Assembly (NCBI RefSeq): GCF_014174155.1
Contig: NZ_JABEQM010000011.1
Location: forward strand, 1-64,000
DNA from: Gluconacetobacter tumulisoli
Lineage (GTDB): Bacteria; Pseudomonadota; Alphaproteobacteria; Acetobacterales; Acetobacteraceae
Length of the DNA stretch: 64,000 nt
Reading direction: 5' to 3'
A program made the translations under genes and the position numbers. Below are positions 43,746-55,108 of this stretch, piece after piece; the first letter of the stretch is position 1, and each line of letters opens with the position of its first letter. The notes under the pieces are model-generated. The model was not told the DNA's origin. It did no database searches and saw only the letters and a list, made by a program, of their open reading frames with translations.

Positions 43746-45932
43746 TCAGAACGCGGCGGACAGGCTGACATTGAACGAGCGTCCCAGGCCGGGCAGTGGC
43801 CCCAGAAGGCCAGTGGCGCGGTAGTCGCCCAGGGACAAGCCGCCCAGCGGCAGATCGTATTTCTGGTTGGTCACGTTCTCGATGCTGGCGTCGAGCGTGA
43901 GGTTGCGCCAGCGGTAGGTGCCGCCCAGGCCCAGCAGCGCGTAGCCGGGCGTGCGTGGTTCGTTGCGTAGCCAGTCTACCGTGCTTTTGGCTTTTACCAG
44001 CGTGACCTCCACATGGCCGGTCCAGTTCCGCCAGTTCTCGTGCAGGCTGATCGCGCCGTTGGCGGGCATCTGGTGGTACAGGCCGGAATGCGTCACCAGG
44101 TCCTGGCCGCGCACCCAGTTGAGGTTGGCGCGAAGCTCGCCAGTCCCAAAGGCGTCGTATTTCCACAGGCGGACGACGGCGGAGCTGTTGATGCCGTAGC
44201 TCTGGGCGTCGTGATTGGCGAATTGCAGTTTCGACAAGCCGCTGGCGAGTGCGCCGATCCGCACCACGTTGATGTAGTTGTGCGTGTAGGTGTAATAGGG
44301 CTGCACCTTCACCTGCCAGGCGTTGTCCACCGGGTCGTGCCAGGTGATCGTGGTGCTGGCGGTATTGGCGACCTCCGGCGTCAGGTTCAGGTTGCCGACA
44401 TAGCCGTTGCCGTCGCCGAACCAGCCGATCATCATGGTGGCCATGTTGCCCACGCCCCAGGCATAGCGTTCGTACAGGTTCGGCGAACGCGTCTTGCGGG
44501 CATAGCCGCCGTCGATCATCAGGCTGTCCAGCGGATGCCAGTGCAGCAGCGCCGTGACGTCGAAATTGGTATCGGTCCGCCCGCGCGACGCCGCGTTGAA
44601 GCGGCGGGCCGCCATGGCGTCGCTCATGCTCATCATGCCCGTCCAGGAATAGGGCGCGACCAGGCCGGTATTCATCATGACCAGGTCGCTGCGCAGGCCG
44701 AGTTCGGTCGAAACGCGCGGCAGCCACTGCGCCTTCCATTCGACGTAATGGCCCAGCCGGTCGCGGTGGCCGTCGTTGATGTTATGGAACGTGCCCGGCC
44801 CCATCATCATGCTGCCCTGCAGGGGCGGCCACCAGTCGTTCACCCCGTTATGGTCGAACGAACTGCCCAGCCCCAGCGTATGGCGCGGGCCCAGCGGAAT
44901 GGTCGCCTTGATGGAATAGGCGGCCGTCCGCGTATCGGTGTTCATGGGCATGCCCGTGGTGGGACTGTGCCCGCCCTTGTCGGACAGCATGTTCATGGCG
45001 TGGTCCACCCGCTGCCAGAAGCCCCGGGCCTCCAGCGTGCCCCAGTTGAAATCGCCCGTGTACTTGCCGTTGACGAAGGTGGACCGGTTGTTGGTCATGT
45101 CCATGTACTGGTTGGCGAACCCTTCGTAGGGGATGTCCTGCTGCCCGAACGTCAGCGCCAGCTGGTGATTGGCCTTTCGGACGCCCAATGTCACCGCATG
45201 GTTGAAGCTGAGATAGTTGGTCGACAGCACGCGCTGGCCGCCGCCGCCGGCGTGGTAGTCGTCGGCATGGCTGTAGGAGCCAGTGTAGCGCAGGCTCAGC
45301 CAGTCGTTGGCGACGGTCACGGAGTCGGAGGCGCCGGAGCCCCCGCCATTGCTGCGATAGTCGCCGCGCACGTGGCCGGTGACGAGGATTTTGGAATTTC
45401 GGGCGAAGATCGGGTCCTTGCGATCGACCTCGATCGTGCCGCCGGTGCTGTCGCCGCCCTGGCTGACGGAGGTGATGCCCGCGATGGCGACGGCGGTGGA
45501 AACCGCGTCGGGGTCGATATAGGACATGGCGGGATTCATGTGATTGGGGCAGGCCGAGGCGATCCGCATCCCGTCCACGAACGTCGCGACGCGATCGTCC
45601 GCCATGCCGTCGAGCACGGGCAACGCCGAGACGCCGCCGCCCGCATAGGCGCTGAACCCGAGGCTGTGCCGGAACAGACCCGTCGTATCGTGGTCGGCCG
45701 TGATGGTGCGGCGCAGGCCGTTGACCGTGATCACCTCCTGGTTGGTGGCGTCGACGGTGCGATGCGCCGGCCCGTTCAGCGGCACCGCATGGCGTATCGG
45801 CGCGGCTGGCGCAACGGGCGACACGGCAGGGGCCTCGGCCCGGAGGGGCGCGGCGGACGCAGGCAACGTGACCATGCAGCCGCAGGCGAGCAGCCCGACG
45901 CGGGACGCGCGCCGGACATGAATGAATGTCAT
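43746..45932 (-). CDS. oprC: TonB-dependent copper receptor, OprC type
   Basis: The 728-residue protein has a signal peptide, a plug domain (VLDGMADDRVATFVDGMRIA) and a beta-barrel ending in an aromatic C-terminus (NVSLSAAF). It carries Cys128-x3-Met132 (ACPNHM) and His311-x-Met313 (DHAMNM), the CxxxM...HxM pair that binds copper in Pseudomonas OprC, at nearly the same spacing. Extra Met clusters occur in barrel loops. It should import copper across the outer membrane with TonB-ExbBD energy. Upstream in the same direction lies a Met/His/Cys-rich DUF2946 protein, which supports a copper role. Confidence 0.85.
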   Translation of the reverse strand: MTFIHVRRASRVGLLACGCMVTLPASAAPLRAEAPAVSPVAPAAPIRHAVPLNGPAHRTVDATNQEVITVNGLRRTITADHDTTGLFRHSLGFSAYAGGGVSALPVLDGMADDRVATFVDGMRIASACPNHMNPAMSYIDPDAVSTAVAIAGITSVSQGGDSTGGTIEVDRKDPIFARNSKILVTGHVRGDYRSNGGGSGASDSVTVANDWLSLRYTGSYSHADDYHAGGGGQRVLSTNYLSFNHAVTLGVRKANHQLALTFGQQDIPYEGFANQYMDMTNNRSTFVNGKYTGDFNWGTLEARGFWQRVDHAMNMLSDKGGHSPTTGMPMNTDTRTAAYSIKATIPLGPRHTLGLGSSFDHNGVNDWWPPLQGSMMMGPGTFHNINDGHRDRLGHYVEWKAQWLPRVSTELGLRSDLVMMNTGLVAPYSWTGMMSMSDAMAARRFNAASRGRTDTNFDVTALLHWHPLDSLMIDGGYARKTRSPNLYERYAWGVGNMATMMIGWFGDGNGYVGNLNLTPEVANTASTTITWHDPVDNAWQVKVQPYYTYTHNYINVVRIGALASGLSKLQFANHDAQSYGINSSAVVRLWKYDAFGTGELRANLNWVRGQDLVTHSGLYHQMPANGAISLHENWRNWTGHVEVTLVKAKSTVDWLRNEPRTPGYALLGLGGTYRWRNLTLDASIENVTNQKYDLPLGGLSLGDYRATGLLGPLPGLGRSFNVSLSAAF

Positions 45933-46015
45933 GACGAAAAAGCCTTCAGCGGAACGAAGACAGCCGCTGCCTCACCCCTTCCGATGTTCCGGAAAGGACA
46001 CGGTCATGCGGCGCT

Positions 46016-46528
46016 TTATGCGTTTCGGCTGAAGGCGGGCGGCCCCGTGGGGGGTGGAAGGCCGACCGGCCGCACGCGCGGCGGGGCGCGCGGCATCTGC
46101 GCGCCGTACAACATCCGGCGCCACCCCGTGACCGTCAGCGCGATGGCTGGGACCGCGCCCAGCACGACCATCGGAAGATGCAGCAGCGGGCACAACGGGC
46201 AGTACCCGTCGTCATGGTGATGGGGCGCATGACGGCCATCGCCCATGGTCGCCATGCCCATGCCCGCCATGTCCATGCGCGGCATGTCCATCCCGGATAT
46301 GGCCGGCGCAGGCGCAGCCGGCCCGACCGACAGGCCGGTCAGCCGCTCGAACGTCGCACGCGGCGTCTCGTCAGGGCGGGCCTGTCCCTGCAGCACAAGC
46401 TGGCCCAGCAGACCCGCCAGGACGCAGACGACCAGCAGCCAGCGCGAAAGGCTGGCCAATGGGATGGTCCGACATCCAGGATGGGTCGCGCGCAGGGGCC
46501 TGCCTTTCACGTTGCCGATGGTCGCCAA
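46016..46528 (-). CDS. DUF2946-family Met/His-rich membrane protein
   Basis: The 170-residue protein has an N-terminal membrane segment (LSRWLLVVCVLAGLLGQLVL), a Met-rich tract (MDMPRMDMAGMGMATMG), then HAPHHHDDGYCPLCPLLHLP, the His cluster and CPLCP motif typical of DUF2946, and a second hydrophobic segment. Such proteins accompany copper TonB receptors and are thought to bind copper in the periplasm. The start is uncertain: TTG at 46528 or GTG at 46510. It lies 84 bases before oprC on the same strand. Confidence 0.72.
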   Translation of the reverse strand: MATIGNVKGRPLRATHPGCRTIPLASLSRWLLVVCVLAGLLGQLVLQGQARPDETPRATFERLTGLSVGPAAPAPAISGMDMPRMDMAGMGMATMGDGRHAPHHHDDGYCPLCPLLHLPMVVLGAVPAIALTVTGWRRMLYGAQMPRAPPRVRPVGLPPPTGPPAFSRNA

Positions 46529-46702
46529 AAAAACGGAACACGGTCGCCTTGTAAACTCCGGGCCTAAACTCCGGACCGAATTCAGACTCCCGCCGCCCCC
46601 GGCAAGTGCAGCAACGCCATGCCTTCACCTCGACCCGTCCCGTTCAAAGCCAGTCTGGACATCCAGTCTGGCCCCGAGGGGTGTCCACCCTTGCAAATAC
46701 GT

Positions 46703-46712
46703 TACGATCGTA
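46703..46712. promoter_or_regulatory. Palindrome TACGATCGTA upstream of the MFS gene
   Basis: A perfect 10-bp palindrome, extended imperfectly outward (AATAC...GTATT), lies about 40 bp before the MFS start in the region shared with the copper operon promoter. It may be an operator for either; no regulator can be named. Confidence 0.3.
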
Positions 46713-46751
46713 TACGGGTATTCCTGCCTTTTGCCCAGAATACGGAACGCA

Positions 46752-48032
46752 ATGAGTATCATAGCGCTGACACGCGACGCGCGGTATTATCGGTTCGTTG
46801 TCGTCGGGCTTCTCGTCTGCGCGGGGTGTATCGCCTATCTGGACAGGACGGCGATGGCGATCGCCAATCTGGAGATCGGGCACGACTTCGGACTGTCCTA
46901 TTCGACGCTCGGCCTCCTGCTGTCATCCACGACCTGGTTCTATATGAGCGCCCAGCTTCCGGCAGGGGTTTTGTCCGACCGCCTGCCGGCACGATGGCTG
47001 CTGCTGGCAAGCCTGCTGTCGTGGGGGGCGTCCCAGATCCTGTGCGGCACCGCGAACGGCGTCGGCGGCGTGCTGCTGGGCCGCTGCGCCCTCGGCCTTG
47101 GCGAGGCACCGCTGTTCCTGGCGGGCACGCGGGTCATCAAGCAATGGTTCGACGAGACCGAATGCGCGGCGCCCATCGGCGTGTTCAGCGCCTCGGCGTC
47201 GTTTGGACAGACGATCGCACCCGCCATCCTCAGCAGCATCATGGTGCGCTGGGGATGGCATGCCATGTTCCTGTGGATTGGCGTGGCCAGCGCCGTCATG
47301 GGCGTCGTCTGGGGCATGTTCTATCGCGATCCCGGGACGCAGGGCGTGCGATCGCCGTCACCACGCCCGACCGCCGCCCCGGCGCCCCCGCCTGCCGCGC
47401 GCGGCATGACATTCTACCTGCGCCACCTGCTGGCAAATCGCACGGCATGGGCGATGGCGGTGGGATTCATGGGGGTCATGTATCTGCTGTGGCTGTATTC
47501 GGCGTGGCTGCCGACCTATCTGCGGACGGTGCAGCATTTCTCGGCGGAGGACGCGGGCTATCTGGCCACCATTCCACAACTTTCCGGATTTCTTGGCGGA
47601 TTATGCGGGGGCTTCATCGTCGATGCCCTGGCACGCCGGGGCCTGCCGCCGCTACTGTGCTCGCGGCAGCCGCTGGCCTGGGCACTGAGCGTCGCCTCCG
47701 TGGCGACGATGGCGGCGGGGCTTACCCACATGGCGTGGCTGACCCTTTCCATCATGTCGATCGCGCTTTTCGCGGTCGGTGTGGCCATGACCTGCGGCTG
47801 GACGCTGGGTGCCGTGATCGTCGGAGAAGACGCGGTGGCGACCATGGAGGCGTTCCAGAATGTCGGGGGGTCTTTCGGGGCGGCGATGGCGCCGATCGTC
47901 ACCGGCGTCGCGGTGCAGGCCACGGGCGCCTATCTCTCCGCGCTGGTGATCGCGGGTGCGATCGGCGTGGGCTGCGTGCTTGTCTATATCCTGGGCGTGC
48001 GGCGGACGATCGACCTCGACGGCATCGCGTAA
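46752..48032 (+). CDS. MFS transporter, anion:cation symporter type
   Basis: The 426-residue protein has 12 predicted helices. GCIAYLDRTAMAIANLEIG in helix 1 and PAGVLSDRLPARWLL (the MFS loop 2-3 motif) place it in the ACS family (sugar acids, phthalate, organic anions). RCALGLGEAPLFLAGTRVIKQWF is typical of that group. It is convergent with tmpB-like and tmpA-like genes, so a phosphonate such as trimethylaminoethylphosphonate is a reasonable substrate guess. No experimental parallel is known to me. Confidence 0.85.
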   Translation: MSIIALTRDARYYRFVVVGLLVCAGCIAYLDRTAMAIANLEIGHDFGLSYSTLGLLLSSTTWFYMSAQLPAGVLSDRLPARWLLLASLLSWGASQILCGTANGVGGVLLGRCALGLGEAPLFLAGTRVIKQWFDETECAAPIGVFSASASFGQTIAPAILSSIMVRWGWHAMFLWIGVASAVMGVVWGMFYRDPGTQGVRSPSPRPTAAPAPPPAARGMTFYLRHLLANRTAWAMAVGFMGVMYLLWLYSAWLPTYLRTVQHFSAEDAGYLATIPQLSGFLGGLCGGFIVDALARRGLPPLLCSRQPLAWALSVASVATMAAGLTHMAWLTLSIMSIALFAVGVAMTCGWTLGAVIVGEDAVATMEAFQNVGGSFGAAMAPIVTGVAVQATGAYLSALVIAGAIGVGCVLVYILGVRRTIDLDGIA

Positions 48033-48045
48033 CGTCGCTGGCGCA

Positions 48046-48650
48046 TCACAGGGTCGATGCCGCGCGGGAACCATGGGCATCCACGATCCGCTGCACCATC
48101 GGCGCGAAATAGGCGAAATCCGGCGTTTCCATTCCCGCGACCTTGCCGGCATCGTCGAGATGACGAACGCGCACGATCTTCCGGAAATCGGGATGTTTCT
48201 CGAACGCCGCGACTTCCGCGTCGTTCATCGGACCGCCCTGAAGCGAGAGCGAGTGCACCGAGGCTGCCGACAGACGGGAAAAATAGCCGGGGTCGGTCGC
48301 GCAGATATAGCGCTTGGCCGCCACATGCAGGCGAACGCAATCGACGACGAGTCTGGGGAAAAAGCGCTCCAATATCCTCGCGCCGGCCTCCTCGTGATGC
48401 CTGTCGTGCGTATCGTCCATCGAAAACATGCCGAATTCGCTGGTAAAATGACCGATGTCATGCAGCAGCGTCGCGACGATAATGACATCCGCCTCGCCTT
48501 GCCGCTCGGCGAGGCAGGCGCCCTGCAGCATGTGCTCGGCCATCGTGACCGGTTCGCCAAGATATTCCTCGCCGCCGCGCCGCGCGAAGATATCCGCCAG
48601 GAAGGCCACGATCGTTTCGGACGATAACGTCCCATGACTGAGCTTTGCCA

Positions 48651-48651
<1 letters not shown>
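48046..48651 (-). CDS. tmpB: PhnZ/TmpB-like HD-domain phosphonate oxygenase
   Basis: The 201-residue HD protein has YLGEPVTMAEHMLQ (Tyr30, Glu33, His40), LLHDIGHF (His64-Asp65) and HHEEAGARIL. The Tyr-x2-Glu before the HD motif is the substrate-gating signature of mixed-valent di-iron oxygenases PhnZ and TmpB, which cleave the C-P bond of 1-hydroxyphosphonates to release phosphate. The ATG overlaps the stop of the upstream 2-oxoglutarate dioxygenase gene (TGATG), matching the TmpA/TmpB two-enzyme pathway. Confidence 0.78.
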
Positions 48652-50775
<2,124 letters not shown>

Positions 50776-50816
50776 AAAAAGCAGTTTGAATGTGCCCGCG
50801 CGGACGAAGCAGGCCC

Positions 50817-51794
50817 CTACCCGCCCGTCAGCGGGAAATGGCACGCCACCTGCCGCCCGTCGCCCGGATCGCGCAGGGCCGGCGGGTCGGTGCGGCAGCG
50901 GTCCTGCGCGCTGGGGCAGCGGGTGTGGAAGCGGCACCCCGGCGGTGGCGCGATCGGGCTGGGCACGTCGCCGCGCAGCGGAGGCGCGCGGTCGCCGTCG
51001 GGCAGCACCACCGGTTCGGGCACGGCGGCGATCAAGGCTGCGGTGTAGGGATGGGCCGGGCGGTGCAACACGGTATCGGCGTCGCCCAGTTCGACGATGG
51101 CGCCCAGATACATCACCGCGACGCGGGTCGAGATCTGGCGCACCACCGCCAGATCATGGGCGACGAACACATAGGTCAGGCCCAGCCGGTCGCGCAGGTC
51201 CATGAACAGGTTGACGATCTGCGCCTGGATCGACACGTCCAGCGCCGATACCGGTTCGTCCGCCACCACCAGCCGGGGCGACAGCGCCAGGGCGCGGGCG
51301 ATGTTGATCCGCTGCCGCTGGCCGCCCGAAAATTCATGCGGGTAGCGCGCCAGCGCCGCCTGCGGCAGGCCGACCAGATCCATCAGTTCCGCCAGACGCG
51401 CCGCGATATCGGCCGCCGTCCGTCGCCGCCCCTGCCCGTCGCGATGCACGCGCAGCGGCTCGGCGATCAGGTCGCCGATGCGCCGGCGCGGGTTCAGCGA
51501 GGCATAGGAATCCTGGAACACCATCTGCATCCCCTGCCGCAGCGGACGCAGGGTGCGTTCCGGCAGGGCGGTGATGTCGGTTCCGTCGAAGACAACGCGG
51601 CCCGCCGTCGGCCGGGCCAGGCGCAGCAGGCAGCGCCCCAGCGTCGATTTGCCGCATCCGGATTCGCCCACCAGACCCAGCACCTCGCCTGGCCGGACCG
51701 CCAGCGATACCCCGTCCAACGCGCGCAGCACCTGACCCCGGCCGACGCGGTACTCCATGCGCAGGGACTGGGCTTCGATCAGCGGTGCGGTCAT
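50817..51794 (-). CDS. Oligopeptide ABC transporter ATP-binding protein (DppF/OppF type)
   Basis: The 325-residue ATPase has Walker A GESGCGKST, Q-loop MVFQDSYASLNPR, signature EFSGGQRQR, Walker B LVVADEPVSALD and the oligopeptide-type C-terminal Cys region (GCRFHTRCPSAQDRC) that holds an iron-sulfur-like motif. AAGGAG precedes the ATG at 51794. It is the last gene of the opp-like operon and is separated from its partner ATPase by the repeat element at 51795-52083. Confidence 0.92.
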   Translation of the reverse strand: MTAPLIEAQSLRMEYRVGRGQVLRALDGVSLAVRPGEVLGLVGESGCGKSTLGRCLLRLARPTAGRVVFDGTDITALPERTLRPLRQGMQMVFQDSYASLNPRRRIGDLIAEPLRVHRDGQGRRRTAADIAARLAELMDLVGLPQAALARYPHEFSGGQRQRINIARALALSPRLVVADEPVSALDVSIQAQIVNLFMDLRDRLGLTYVFVAHDLAVVRQISTRVAVMYLGAIVELGDADTVLHRPAHPYTAALIAAVPEPVVLPDGDRAPPLRGDVPSPIAPPPGCRFHTRCPSAQDRCRTDPPALRDPGDGRQVACHFPLTGG

Positions 51795-52083
51795 CGCGTT
51801 CTCCTTGGGGCGCTGCCCCAAACCCCGCCAAAGGCAGTCGCCTTTGGAAACCAAGTGTTTGGAGGTTGTTTCGCCAGACGATCGGCCGAGCGAGAGTGCC
51901 GCGAAGCGGCACGCCCGTCCTGTGTTTCCGAGCACTGGAGCGGAGCGGCCTTGATGGCCGTGAGCACCAGCGCGCAGGAAACGCGCGTCGGATCGCCGGC
52001 AGATCGCCTGGTGAAACAGCCTCTGGGGTCAAGGGGCCGGCGGCCCCTTGCGGGTGCGGGCAGAGCCCGCGCTTTCCTGGCAC
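51795..52083. repeat. Dispersed palindromic element, copy 5, with flanking hairpins, inside the opp operon
   Basis: Arms 51868-51888 and 51997-52017 are complementary at 18 of 21 positions and enclose the common core (TTTCCGAGCACTGGAGCGG, CTTGATGGCCGTGAGCACC, CGCGTCGGATCGCCGGCAG). Left of it lies GGCGCTGCC...CCGCCAAAGG...CCTTTGGAAACC as near 16021. Right of it is an 8-bp stem (AAGGGGCC 52031-52038 with GGCCCCTT 52042-52049) and the dispersed 19-mer 52051-52069. It starts just past the stop of the upstream ATPase gene and may uncouple the last gene of the operon. Confidence 0.8.
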
Positions 52084-53091
52084 TCATACGGTCGCGCACC
52101 GCGCCGGCAGGTCGCGCCCTTCGGCCGGCAGCACACAGGCGATGTCCTGCACCCCGCGCGGCAGCAGCGGCGGGCGCACGGCGCAGGCGTCGTGCGCGTA
52201 GGCGCAGCGCGGGGTGAAAGGGCAGCCCGCCGGGCGGTCGGCGGGGGCCGGCGGGCTGCCGGGGATGGAAGGCAGGCGCGCCGGCCGCGCGCCGTGCAGC
52301 GGCGGGATCGAATCCAGCAGGGCAGCGGTGTAGGGATGGCCCGGCCGGGCGAACACCGCCCCGGTCGGCCCACGTTCGGCGATGATGCCCGAATACAGCA
52401 CCATGGTGCGGTCGCAGGTTTCGGCCACCACCCCCATGTCGTGGGTGATCAGCAGCACCGACGAGCCGTACTCCCGCCGCAGGCGGCGCAGCAGGTCCAG
52501 GATCTGCGCCTGCACGGTCACGTCCAGCGCCGTCGTCGGTTCGTCGGCGATCAGCAGCGACGGGTTGCACGACAGCGCCATGGCGATCATCGCGCGCTGG
52601 CGCAGGCCGCCGGAGAGTTGATGCGGATAGCGGTCGGCGACGCGGGCGGGGTCCGGCACGCCCATGTCGCCCAGCAGGCGGATGGTGCGGGCGCGGGCGT
52701 CCTTGCGGGTGACCCGGCCGTGGGCGCGGATCTGTTCGTCGATCTGCCAGCCCACCGTGTAGACCGGGGTGAAGGCGGTCATCGGGTCCTGGAAGATCAT
52801 CGCGATCTCGCGACCCCGCAGGTCACGGAAGGCACGCTGCGGCAGGCCGACCAGTTCGCGGCCCTTGAAGCGCGCCGAGCCGGTGATGCGCGCGCCCGGC
52901 GCGTCGATCAGGCCCATCAGCGCCAGCGCCGTCATGCTCTTGCCCGACCCGGACTCGCCGACGATGCCCAGGATTTCCCGCGCGCCCAGCGTGAACGAGA
53001 CGGAATCGATGATGGTCACCATCCGCCCGCCGACCGGCAGCGCGATCGTCAGGTCCCGGACCGCCAGCAGCGGCATTGCGTCAGCGTCCAT
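52084..53091 (-). CDS. Oligopeptide ABC transporter ATP-binding protein (DppD/OppD type)
   Basis: The 335-residue ATPase has Walker [10 protein letters not shown], where the usual S/T after Lys-Ser is Met (GKSM), as in many OppD proteins. Q-loop [14 protein letters not shown], signature [10 protein letters not shown], Walker [13 protein letters not shown] and the C-terminal [15 protein letters not shown] are present. The start overlaps the stop of the dppB-like permease (TGATG). Confidence 0.92.
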   Translation of the reverse strand: MDADAMPLLAVRDLTIALPVGGRMVTIIDSVSFTLGAREILGIVGESGSGKSMTALALMGLIDAPGARITGSARFKGRELVGLPQRAFRDLRGREIAMIFQDPMTAFTPVYTVGWQIDEQIRAHGRVTRKDARARTIRLLGDMGVPDPARVADRYPHQLSGGLRQRAMIAMALSCNPSLLIADEPTTALDVTVQAQILDLLRRLRREYGSSVLLITHDMGVVAETCDRTMVLYSGIIAERGPTGAVFARPGHPYTAALLDSIPPLHGARPARLPSIPGSPPAPADRPAGCPFTPRCAYAHDACAVRPPLLPRGVQDIACVLPAEGRDLPARCATV

Positions 53092-54068
53092 CACGCACGT
53101 CCATCCCGCACCCTGGGGTCGAGCAGCAGGTAGAGCATGTCGACCACCGCATTGGCGATGACGACGAACACCGCCGAATACATCACCGTCGCCATGATCA
53201 GCGGCAGGTCCAGATTGCCCAGCGCCTGGTAGGTCAGGCGCCCCACGCCCTGCAGGCCGAACACGACCTCGGTCAGCAGCGCGCCGCCGCCGACCAGCTG
53301 CGCGAAATCCAGCCCGAACAGCGATACGAAGGTGATCATCGAGGTCCGCAGCCCATGGAACAGCAGTACCCGCGCGGGCGACAGGCCCTTGGCGCGGGCA
53401 GTGCGCATGAAATCCTCGCCCCGGACGGCCACCAGGTCGGCGCGCAGCACGCGGCTGTAGATACCGATGAACAGCACCGCCAGCGTGAACCACGGGATGA
53501 CCAGCGCCCGAAACCAGCCCAGCGGGTCCTGCATGAAGGGCACGTAGCCCAGCCCGGGCACCCAGCTGAACAGCCAGCTGTCGTGATAGCGGCTCTGCGT
53601 CAGCAGGTTGGCGACCTGGCCCAGCCAGAAGACGGGGATCGAAATGCCGACCAGCCCCAGCATCATCAGCCCCCGGTCCACCCAGCCGCCGCGCAGCGCC
53701 GCCGCCAGCGTGCCCATCGCGACCGACGCCAGCACCCAGATCACCGCCGCCCCGGTGACCAGCGACACCGTGACCGGGGCCGCCTGGAAGACCTCGGGCA
53801 CCACTTTTTCCCCGCGGTTGACGTAGGAGGTCAGGTCCCGCGTCACGAACAGCTTTTCCATCATCCGGATGTACTGCACCGGCAGCGGCCGGTCGAAACC
53901 GTATTCGACCCGCACCCGCGCGACAGTCTGGGGCGAGGCGTTGCGCCCGGCGATGCGCGCCGTGGGATCGGCGCCCGGTGTGGCGAAGAACACCAGGAAT
54001 ACCAGCACCGAGATGCCGACCAGCACGAACAGCGTCTGCCCCAGCCGCCGCAGGATCGCCATCGCCAT
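53091..54068 (-). CDS. Oligopeptide ABC transporter permease (DppB/OppB type)
   Basis: The 325-residue inner-membrane permease has six helices. ILRRLGQTLFVLVGISVLVFL is the canonical DppB N-terminus, and DFMRTARAKGLSPARVLLFHGLRTSM is the EAA loop that docks on the ATPases. The periplasmic loop after helix 1 is long, as in the family. Overlapping TGATG junctions on both sides show tight translational coupling. Confidence 0.93.
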   Translation of the reverse strand: MAMAILRRLGQTLFVLVGISVLVFLVFFATPGADPTARIAGRNASPQTVARVRVEYGFDRPLPVQYIRMMEKLFVTRDLTSYVNRGEKVVPEVFQAAPVTVSLVTGAAVIWVLASVAMGTLAAALRGGWVDRGLMMLGLVGISIPVFWLGQVANLLTQSRYHDSWLFSWVPGLGYVPFMQDPLGWFRALVIPWFTLAVLFIGIYSRVLRADLVAVRGEDFMRTARAKGLSPARVLLFHGLRTSMITFVSLFGLDFAQLVGGGALLTEVVFGLQGVGRLTYQALGNLDLPLIMATVMYSAVFVVIANAVVDMLYLLLDPRVRDGRA

Positions 54069-55099
54069 CAGCCGCGCCCCCGGTCGCCGTCGCGCACATC
54101 CAGCGCGTCGCGCATCCCGTCGCCCAGGATATTCAGCGCCAGCACCACGACGATGATCGCAAGCCCGGGCGCCACGGCCACCATCGGGCGGGTATAGATC
54201 AGGCCCTCGCCATCCTGGATGATGGTACCCCATGATGCGGCGGGCGCCTGCACGCCGATCGACAGGAACGACAGCGCCGATTCCGCCATCAGCGCCAGCG
54301 CCGTCATCAGCGGTGCCAGCACCACCAGCGTGCCGGTGACGTTGGGCAGGATGTCGCGCAGCACGATGCGATGGCCCGGCACCCCCAGCCCACGCGCGGC
54401 GGTGACGAATTCCGACCGGCGCAGCGTCATCACCCGCCCGCGCACCGGCCGCGCGGCATAGGGGACATAGACCAGCGCGATGATGCAGATCGGGATCAGC
54501 AGATTGTCGCTGGCCACGGTGAACGGCCCGATCCGCAGCCCTTGGCTGACGGTGACGATCGAGAGCGAGATCGCGAACAGATAGACCGGCACCGCCCACA
54601 TGATGTCCATCATGCGCGACAGCACGGCGTCCACCACGCCCCCGGCATAGCCGGCCACGATGCCCACGCACGCCGCCACCATGATGCACAGCGCCGCCGC
54701 ACTGAAAGCGATCAGCAGCGAATTGCGTCCGCCATACAGCAGGCGCGCCGCCACGTCCCGCCCCTGGCTGTCGGCCCCCAGCGGATAGGCCGCCATGCGC
54801 CAGGTCGGCCCGATCGGCGACAGGCCCAGATGCAGCGGATTGTCGTTGGGCTGCATGATGTCGACCTGCCGCCCGTCCAGCATCACCGTCCCCGCGACGT
54901 TCGAGGTAAACGGATCGGTATGCGCCACATCGTCGGCATAGACGGGCGCCAGCAGGCACGCCACGGTCACCAGCGCCAGGACCGCCAGCGACACCATCGC
55001 GCCGCGATGACGCACCAACACGCGGGCCGCCGTGCGCCACGGGCCAGCGGACGCGCGCGCCGACACGGAAGGGGACGAAGGGGTTAACGCGGTCGTCAT
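54068..55099 (-). CDS. Oligopeptide ABC transporter permease (DppC/OppC type)
   Basis: The 343-residue permease has ADSQGRDVAARLLYGGRNSL after the first helix and loop, the standard DppC motif, and the EAA loop SEFVTAARGLGVPGHRIVLRDILPN. AAGGAGG lies just before the ATG at 55099; a GTG at 55102 is in frame. An extra periplasmic segment (residues 60-100) is longer than in E. coli DppC. Confidence 0.93.
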   Translation of the reverse strand: MTTALTPSSPSVSARASAGPWRTAARVLVRHRGAMVSLAVLALVTVACLLAPVYADDVAHTDPFTSNVAGTVMLDGRQVDIMQPNDNPLHLGLSPIGPTWRMAAYPLGADSQGRDVAARLLYGGRNSLLIAFSAAALCIMVAACVGIVAGYAGGVVDAVLSRMMDIMWAVPVYLFAISLSIVTVSQGLRIGPFTVASDNLLIPICIIALVYVPYAARPVRGRVMTLRRSEFVTAARGLGVPGHRIVLRDILPNVTGTLVVLAPLMTALALMAESALSFLSIGVQAPAASWGTIIQDGEGLIYTRPMVAVAPGLAIIVVVLALNILGDGMRDALDVRDGDRGRG

Positions 55100-55108
55100 C
55101 ACGCCTCC

